Shown piece by piece: positions 1-3,619 of a stretch of DNA of 5,493 nt. The DNA comes from CAYMST01 sp964393115. Its GTDB lineage: Bacteria; Bacteroidota; Bacteroidia; Cytophagales; Cyclobacteriaceae. A program made the position numbers and the translations under genes. A model generated the notes under the pieces. It saw only the letters and a program-made list of their open reading frames with translations. It was not told the origin of the DNA and searched no databases. The first letter of the stretch is position 1. Each line of letters opens with the position of its first letter. Location: positions 1-5,493 of the forward strand of contig CAYMST010000307.1 in NCBI GenBank assembly GCA_964393115.1, read 5' to 3'.

Positions 1-222
1 GTCGTGGCCAGGGCCCCACCCGACAGCAGAATCGCAGCCGCAATCGCCAGTGCCGTATTTGAAATCTGGAAATACTTTACTGGCTAGCAATAAAATTACC
101 GATAAGGCAAGTGCCAGTATCATCAGTCCAATGGAAGACGGTAACTTTAGATAGTAAGTATTGATATATATGAAAATGCCCGCGAGAGCAATAAATAAAG
201 CAATTACGTCTAATAATACCAT
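1..222 (-). CDS. Cation:proton antiporter-like membrane protein, N-terminus only (runs off left edge; disturbed after ~54 codons)
   Basis: On the minus strand, an ATG at 222-220 opens a frame that stays open to the window edge (74 codons). Residues 2-20 and 28-47 are hydrophobic helices separated by NTYYLKLPSS. The run I-N-x-x-x-L-K-L-P-S-S-I-G-L-M is, from memory, the start of bacterial Na+/H+ (CPA-type) antiporters of Bacteroidota, which exchange cations for protons across the inner membrane. The likeness continues to KVFPDF (residues 49-54). From about position 60 to 1 the frame reads Gly/Cys/Asp-rich (residues 56-74) with no third helix, and the DNA is about 65% GC. The next frame there encodes a hydrophobic stretch instead. 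This is therefore either a frameshifted antiporter or a join to unrelated DNA. The start lacks a Shine-Dalgarno sequence, as is usual in this phylum, and a good promoter lies upstream. The N-terminal assignment is moderately sure; an intact gene is not. Confidence 0.6.
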   Translation of the reverse strand, partial: MVLLDVIALFIALAGIFIYINTYYLKLPSSIGLMILALALSVILLLASKVFPDFKYGTGDCGCDSAVGWGPGHD

Positions 223-266
223 AAAAGGATATAAACGCTAAGTGGTATAAGTTTTAAAAATTCTGC

Positions 267-297
267 CAAAAGTACATGCAAATTACTATTTCACCAA
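267..297 (-). promoter_or_regulatory. Bacteroidota-type promoter for the antiporter gene
   Basis: Read on the minus strand, TTG (297-295) is followed after 20 bases by TACTTTTG (274-267). This fits the phylum's sigma-A pattern of a TTG/TTTG -33 element and a TAnnTTTG -7 element. Transcription would start near 261-258, leaving a leader of about 38 bases before the ATG at 222. The match is by eye. Confidence 0.55.
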
Positions 298-415
298 TCT
301 CTTAGATTCGGATTGATCGATTAAATCACTAATCAAATAATAGGTTGTTTTTTTGGTGATGTTTACAATTATCTAGCTACTCTACTAGTAAATTCTGCAA
401 TCTTGTCATGCTCTA

Positions 416-448
416 TTGGTTACTAATTGACAACTTCGTTTATTTTTG
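416..448 (+). promoter_or_regulatory. Candidate promoter for the lipoprotein-DUF1573 operon
   Basis: TTG at 416-418 lies 22 bases before TATTTTTG at 441-448, an exact TAnnTTTG -7 element; the spacing is at the long end of what the phylum tolerates. Transcription would start near 455, giving a leader of about 120 bases before the ATG at 575. The spacer contains TGACAACTT (428-436), a 9-mer found again in the inverted repeat at 2400-2439, so this promoter may share a regulator with the gene at 2483. Confidence 0.4.
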
Positions 449-574
449 ATTCAACAAATAATCAGGTTACGCGAAATGAACACAATCTTAGAATCTGAAG
501 TTCGCAGTTAAGGATGAAAAAGGTTATGATAAGTTTCATTCGCGCTGCAGACCATTAAAAGTAAACTATTACAC

Positions 575-1015
575 ATGAAATTATTTCAGTTGCCATTAAA
601 CGAAATACGTTGGGGGATTCTCTTGGTGGGGCTTGTCTTTACCGTGTCATGTACAAGCGAGAGTAAAAAAAACATCAGGAGTATCAAGGAGGAAATGTTG
701 GCTGTTCATGATGAGGTTATGCCTAAGATGATGCAATTATCTTCTATAGAAACACAACTTCAAGTGATTGCAGATTCATTAGCAAGTATTGATTCGTCAC
801 AAGCGTTACCTTTGATTAGTGCTGCTCATCGCATTAAACTGGCAAATGAAGGAATGATGGATTGGATGCATCAACTTGATGTGGACCAAGAAGGTGTTAG
901 CGAAGAAGAAAAGTCGAGGTATTTCGCCAATGAACTGAAGAAAATAGAAGACGTGCGAGATGAAATGCTCGCTGCTTTACAGAGTGGAACTAAAATTTTA
1001 AACGATAATCAATAA
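575..1015 (+). CDS. Small alpha-helical lipoprotein (family often mislabelled 'viral A-type inclusion protein')
   Basis: The product is 146 residues. It opens with a lipoprotein signal: the hydrophobic stretch 13-24 leads into the lipobox V-S-C with Cys26 as the predicted lipidation site, so the mature protein should be anchored in the cell envelope, probably the outer membrane. The rest is charged and helical, with heptad-like stretches at 34-75 and 108-140. The motifs MLAVHDEVMPKM (41-52) and ANEGMMDWMHQL (90-101) match, from memory, a lipoprotein family widespread in Bacteroidota that has no established function and sometimes carries the misleading 'viral A-type inclusion' label. The start ATG-AAA follows an A-rich stretch and places the signal correctly. 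The stop codon shares its last base with the next gene's ATG (TAATG), so the two are surely co-transcribed and probably translationally coupled. The role is unknown; an envelope structural or accessory part is an inference. Confidence 0.82.
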   Translation: MKLFQLPLNEIRWGILLVGLVFTVSCTSESKKNIRSIKEEMLAVHDEVMPKMMQLSSIETQLQVIADSLASIDSSQALPLISAAHRIKLANEGMMDWMHQLDVDQEGVSEEEKSRYFANELKKIEDVRDEMLAALQSGTKILNDNQ

Positions 1016-1422
1016 TGACAATGAAAAATTTTTTAGCAGTTATTTTACTGTCGGCGGCAGCTTTAGCATACGGACAGGACGGTCCCAAAATATCATTTGA
1101 GACATTAACCATAGACTATGGTACGATAGAGAAAGGCGCAGATGGAAAGCGTTCTTTTGAATTTACCAACAGTGGTAATGCGCCATTAATCATTTCTGCT
1201 GCTAAGGGGTCATGTGGTTGTACCGTACCTTCTTATCCTAAAGAGCCCATATTAGAAGGGCAAAGTAATGCTATTGAAGTGCGCTATGATACAAATAGAA
1301 TAGGGCCTTTCACGAAATATGTTACCTTGACAACGAATTCTGTTGATAACTCTACCGTTAGATTAACGATTAAAGGAGTTGTTCAAGCGAAACCGGTTGC
1401 CGAGGAGGGTGGTGCCGAATAA
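1015..1422 (+). CDS. Exported DUF1573 domain protein
   Basis: The product is 135 residues. Residues 4-20 form a signal peptide (basic n-region MTMK, hydrophobic core, likely cleavage after A-Y-G before Gln21), so the mature protein of about 115 residues is exported. Residues 26-123 match DUF1573, an immunoglobulin-like beta domain very common in Bacteroidota. The diagnostic features are FxFTNxGxAPL (48-58), SCGCT (66-70, Cys67 and Cys69), the following VPSYPKEPI, the VRYDTNRIGPFTK block (89-101) and the closing LTIKGVV (117-123). The function of the domain is not established; the paired cysteines could bind metal or form a disulfide. The first ATG overlaps the upstream stop by one base. A second ATG at 1021 (MKNFLAV) gives an equally good signal peptide and may be the main start. 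A strong terminator follows 25 bases after the stop, so this is the operon's last gene. Confidence 0.92.
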   Translation: MTMKNFLAVILLSAAALAYGQDGPKISFETLTIDYGTIEKGADGKRSFEFTNSGNAPLIISAAKGSCGCTVPSYPKEPILEGQSNAIEVRYDTNRIGPFTKYVTLTTNSVDNSTVRLTIKGVVQAKPVAEEGGAE

Positions 1423-1444
1423 AATCCTAATTACCTAGCCCCCC

Positions 1445-1503
1445 AAAAAAAGTCCCTATTGTTTGTTCGAAAACTAAGAACAAGTGGTAGGGACTTTTTA
1501 TTT
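1445..1503 (+). terminator. Strong rho-independent terminator closing the lipoprotein-DUF1573 operon
   Basis: Twelve perfect base pairs (1447-1458 with 1488-1499, core AGTCCCTA/TAGGGACT) continue without a bulge into ten more (1459-1468 with 1478-1487), four of them G-U wobbles. The 22-bp stem is closed by a 9-base loop (1469-1477). The stem runs into TTTTTATTT on the right and is preceded by seven A on the left, so it could terminate transcription in both directions. It separates the operon from the peptidase gene. Confidence 0.92.
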
Positions 1504-1613
1504 CGACGATATGCAAAGGTTAAGGCTTTGCCTTGTTTAATGCCTTGATCGGTGATCTTATATCCACCATTATTCGGACAGAGTACGTATACTTGCAGCG
1601 AAATATCAATTGT

Positions 1614-2345
1614 ATGACTTATTGTCTTGGAATAAAGGTCAAAGAAGGGTTGTTGGCAATTGCCGATACACGCATCACCTCGGGATCAGAAACTACTACG
1701 GCCAAAAAGGTCTCTATTCACAATATTCAAAATAAAAGTCTCTTTATCATGACATCCGGGTTGCGCTCGGTGCGTGATAAGGCGGTGACTTATTTTAATG
1801 AGTTGATGGAGGGAGATAACTTTCATTATGATAAGATGTACAAAGCTGTCAATGCTTTTGGTGAACAACTGCGCCGTGTGGCAAGTGAGGATAAGGCCTC
1901 GCTCACGGCCTCTGGACTTTTCTTCAATCTCTACGCTATTGTTGGCGGGCAGTTAGAAAATGATTTAGAACATAAGTTATATCTGCTCTACCCAGAAGGC
2001 AATTGGATCGAGATAGGAGAGGCAACACCATTTTCTATTATAGGGAATTCTGGGTATGGAAAACCAATTTTATCAAGAACCCTATCTTACGATTCCTCTC
2101 TTAGGTTTGCTTTCAAAACGGGATTTTTATCTTTTGATTCTACAAGAGTGAGTGCTAGTGACGTTGGGTACCCTATTGATGTAGTCGTTTATAAAAAGGA
2201 CTCTTTTCATATCTCAGAAACACGTTATACCTATGATCAATTGCGAGGAATTAGTCAAAACTGGGCTTCTAAACTTCGTGCGAATATTGATCAAATGGAC
2301 GAAGCGTGGATGGATGACTTCTTGAAGAAAGCGACGATAGGGTGA
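1614..2345 (+). CDS. Anbu-type proteasome-like peptidase (Ntn hydrolase, HslV relative)
   Basis: The product is 243 residues, typical for Anbu (ancestral beta-subunit), a bacterial relative of HslV and the 20S proteasome beta subunit. Family members form cytoplasmic ring-like assemblies, and their cellular substrates are poorly known. The start MTYCLGIKV is characteristic: removal of Met exposes Thr1, the N-terminal nucleophile. Counting from that Thr, Asp17 lies in ADTR exactly where the proteasome fold needs it, Lys30/Lys31 supply the catalytic-lysine position, and T-S-G at 46-48 fits the Gly47 substrate-pocket segment. Later blocks GNSGYGKPIL (143-152) and SFDSTRVSASDVGYPIDVVV (172-191) match the family's second half. 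The frame is open 27 codons further upstream from a TTG at 1533, but that start would bury the nucleophile, so I chose 1614. The gene lies alone after a terminator. No ATPase partner, transglutaminase, ATP-grasp or alpha-E gene (the usual Anbu neighbours) is in the window. Confidence 0.9.
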   Translation: MTYCLGIKVKEGLLAIADTRITSGSETTTAKKVSIHNIQNKSLFIMTSGLRSVRDKAVTYFNELMEGDNFHYDKMYKAVNAFGEQLRRVASEDKASLTASGLFFNLYAIVGGQLENDLEHKLYLLYPEGNWIEIGEATPFSIIGNSGYGKPILSRTLSYDSSLRFAFKTGFLSFDSTRVSASDVGYPIDVVVYKKDSFHISETRYTYDQLRGISQNWASKLRANIDQMDEAWMDDFLKKATIG

Positions 2346-2399
2346 TTTAAGCTTTTAACCAACTCCAAAGACTATTGTAGAGACTTACCTTAGTACTTG

Positions 2400-2439
2400 T
2401 TAAGTTGTCAGCCTACATTTTCTTGATATGACAACTTAA
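2400..2439. repeat. Perfect 11-bp inverted repeat upstream of the gene at 2483
   Basis: TTAAGTTGTCA (2400-2410) and its exact reverse complement TGACAACTTAA (2429-2439) are separated by 18 bases. No T-run follows on either strand, so it is a poor intrinsic terminator for the peptidase gene. Its position 44 bases before the next start codon fits a two-site operator, or a 5'-leader hairpin. The 9-mer TGACAACTT also lies between the two elements of the promoter candidate at 416-448. Confidence 0.5.
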
Positions 2440-2482
2440 AGGAATGCTACCTAAAAATAATTATAAAAGTGTTGATGTATAA

Positions 2483-3205
2483 ATGCGTCTAAGCAAACAC
2501 ATGATGAAAACGTTTTGGATTTTAATTCTGGGAGCTGTTTTTGGTGGTAGGAATCTGTACGCTCAATCAGAGTTAGATCGCCTTCCTACGGGTTATTTTG
2601 TAATTACAACAGGCGGACAAATTATAACCGGGACATCAGGTAGTTTCGAAAAAAAAATATTTAAACCTAATGTGGTATTGCTAGATAGTACCACGTATCA
2701 GGCATCTACTTTATCTTTTTTTCGTGTATCTCAAGGTTGTTATGCGCGCTGCTTATTTGGTTTTGCCGAACTCGTAGAAGAGGGGAAAATTAACAGATGG
2801 TTTTATAGGAGTGATCAGGCAGCTTTTCCTAATCCTGCTGTTAGTGGTCCTCAGGTAAGTGCCCCGGTAGAGTATATTAATAAGGGACTGAACTCATTGA
2901 AAGTGTTTAATGTAAAAAATCTAAAAAAAGTAGTGGCTGATGACCCTTCTAGTGTCAAAATGATAAAGCGAGCTGCAACCGCAAAAGGCTTAAGCTATCT
3001 TGGAATGGGAGTAGGTACCTTGGTTACCGTTTTAGGGGGGCTAGCTTTGGAAGATGAAGATCAGGAAAATGAGGAACTTAATGGTTCGGCTGTGGCCACT
3101 ATGGTTGTTGGCACTGGGATGGTGCTCGGTACTATACCATTAGCACTTTCGTATAAAAATAAATTATATCAGGTTGTGGACCACTATAATGAAGGTGCGA
3201 AATAA
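2483..3205 (+). CDS. Exported protein of unknown function with two C-terminal glycine-rich membrane segments
   Basis: The product is 240 residues; I do not recognise a named family. Residues 1-27 are a signal peptide (basic n-region MRLSKHMMK, hydrophobic core WILILGAVFGG, likely cleavage L-Y-A before Gln28). Residues 30-155 look like a soluble beta-rich domain containing Cys86 and Cys90. Residues 168-188 and 202-222 are hydrophobic and rich in Gly (GMGVGTL, VVGTGMVLG), with a very acidic loop between them (EDEDQENEE, 190-198), so they probably form a membrane hairpin. The end, NKLYQVVDHYN, resembles a pattern I recall from many uncharacterised exported Bacteroidota proteins that finish with Gly-rich segments and a YN-type tail. 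An alternative start at 2501 or 2504 would keep the signal peptide; the longer one gives a better basic n-region. It follows the peptidase gene by 137 bases, has an inverted repeat in its leader, and converges on the secreted protein downstream. Envelope localisation is an inference; the function is unknown. Confidence 0.8.
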   Translation: MRLSKHMMKTFWILILGAVFGGRNLYAQSELDRLPTGYFVITTGGQIITGTSGSFEKKIFKPNVVLLDSTTYQASTLSFFRVSQGCYARCLFGFAELVEEGKINRWFYRSDQAAFPNPAVSGPQVSAPVEYINKGLNSLKVFNVKNLKKVVADDPSSVKMIKRAATAKGLSYLGMGVGTLVTVLGGLALEDEDQENEELNGSAVATMVVGTGMVLGTIPLALSYKNKLYQVVDHYNEGAK

Positions 3206-3384
3206 ATTGACTTCATATTTCTAGTGAGTATTGATGGTTTGAACCTCCCACATCTTTTGTGTTAACTTTAATTTATTTTAAGGTAAGTTTTTGGTCTCAT
3301 ACAAACATATTGGGACTGAACTATGAACCTAAATTAAGATGCCCATGATCTAAAATATCCTTTCATGAATAGGGACGGTGCAAA

Positions 3385-3605
3385 CTAGGAGAAATCAAGT
3401 CTTATACCATTTAAACTATATAAGGGCGTATTGGTTTACGCTAGTGTTTTTTTCTTATTCAAGGCAAAAAATGCAGTCCTAGTAGCGCCAGGATGAGGCT
3501 TTTTAACGAAGAAGAAGGGAAAAACTGTAGCAAATACACGTCGTTATATAGTTTAAATGGTATTAGATTTTATAAGTCAAAACCGGTCCCCTAGGATGAT
3601 CAAGT
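3385..3605. repeat. Near-identical short direct repeats flanking the palindrome
   Basis: CTAGGAGAAATCAAGT (3385-3400) and CTAGGATGATCAAGT (3591-3605) share CTAGGA and ATCAAGT exactly and differ only in a spacer of 3 versus 2 bases. The left copy abuts the start of the palindrome; the right copy begins 23 bases beyond its end. They could be a diverged target-site duplication, remnants of a longer repeat, or chance. Confidence 0.4.
3400..3567. repeat. MITE-like 168-base imperfect palindrome with 20-base perfect terminal inverted repeats
   Basis: ATACCATTTAAACTATATAA (3404-3423) is exactly repeated in reverse complement at 3544-3563. Pairing continues outward after one mismatch for three more bases (3400-3402 with 3565-3567). 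Further in, the halves still match imperfectly: GCGT (3426-3429) opposite ACGT (3538-3541), a T-run and CTTATTC (3447-3460) opposite GAAGAAG and an A-run (3508-3524), AAAAA (3466-3470) opposite TTTTT (3500-3504), and TCCT (3477-3480) opposite AGGA (3490-3493) around a 9-base centre. As RNA or single-stranded DNA it would fold into one long hairpin. It contains no coding frame. This architecture is that of a non-autonomous miniature transposable element or a palindromic interspersed repeat; no transposase is in the window and no element family is recognised. Whether other copies exist cannot be seen here. Confidence 0.65.
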
Positions 3606-3619
3606 TTAGTTGTTATAGA

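Larger units (their letters stand above)
223..574. other. Divergent intergenic region (352 bases), no gene seen
   Basis: This AT-rich region separates the minus-strand antiporter from the plus-strand lipoprotein operon. It holds one promoter candidate for each direction. At 311-334 there is a compact symmetrical GATT-N4-GATT / AATC-N3-AATC motif, upstream of the antiporter promoter, which could be a regulator site but is too simple to call. I found no open frame of useful length, no tRNA and no strong hairpin terminator here. Confidence 0.6.
3206..3619. other. Convergent intergenic region (414 bases) carrying a palindromic element
   Basis: This region lies between the stops of two converging genes. 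Its left part (3206-3384) is AT-rich, with no open frame and only trivial hairpins. Its right part (3385-3605) holds the 168-base palindrome and the direct repeats listed separately. Neither flanking gene has a classical terminator next to its stop codon, so the long palindrome may be what ends or blocks transcription from both sides. Confidence 0.6.

Noticed and set aside
311..334. Symmetrical GATT/AATC motif upstream of the antiporter promoter
   Set aside because: It is simple AT-rich sequence with only 4-base matching blocks and unequal spacers. It was mentioned in the intergenic entry but is not strong enough to call an operator.
1513..1534. Two mutually exclusive small hairpins in the peptidase leader (GCAAAG/CTTTGC and AAGGC/GCCTT)
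   Set aside because: The stems are only 5-6 bp, with no T-run or recognisable ligand-binding fold. This is probably chance.
1588..1595. TATACTTG as a -7 promoter element for the peptidase gene
   Set aside because: It differs at one base from TAnnTTTG, and no TTG lies at the required distance upstream, so I left it out of the features. The true promoter was not located.
1533..1613. A 27-codon N-terminal extension of the peptidase from a TTG start
   Set aside because: The extension has no signal or family likeness, and it would hide the N-terminal Thr nucleophile. ATG at 1614 gives the exact family start.
3236..3261. Terminator directly after the exported-protein gene
   Set aside because: GGTT/AACC and CACA/TGTG offer only 4-bp stems, without a proper T-run.
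3400..3567. Integron attC site as an explanation for the palindrome
   Set aside because: The ends lack the RYYYAAC/GTTRRRY core sites, the object is rather long, and there is no cassette-like gene or integrase next to it.
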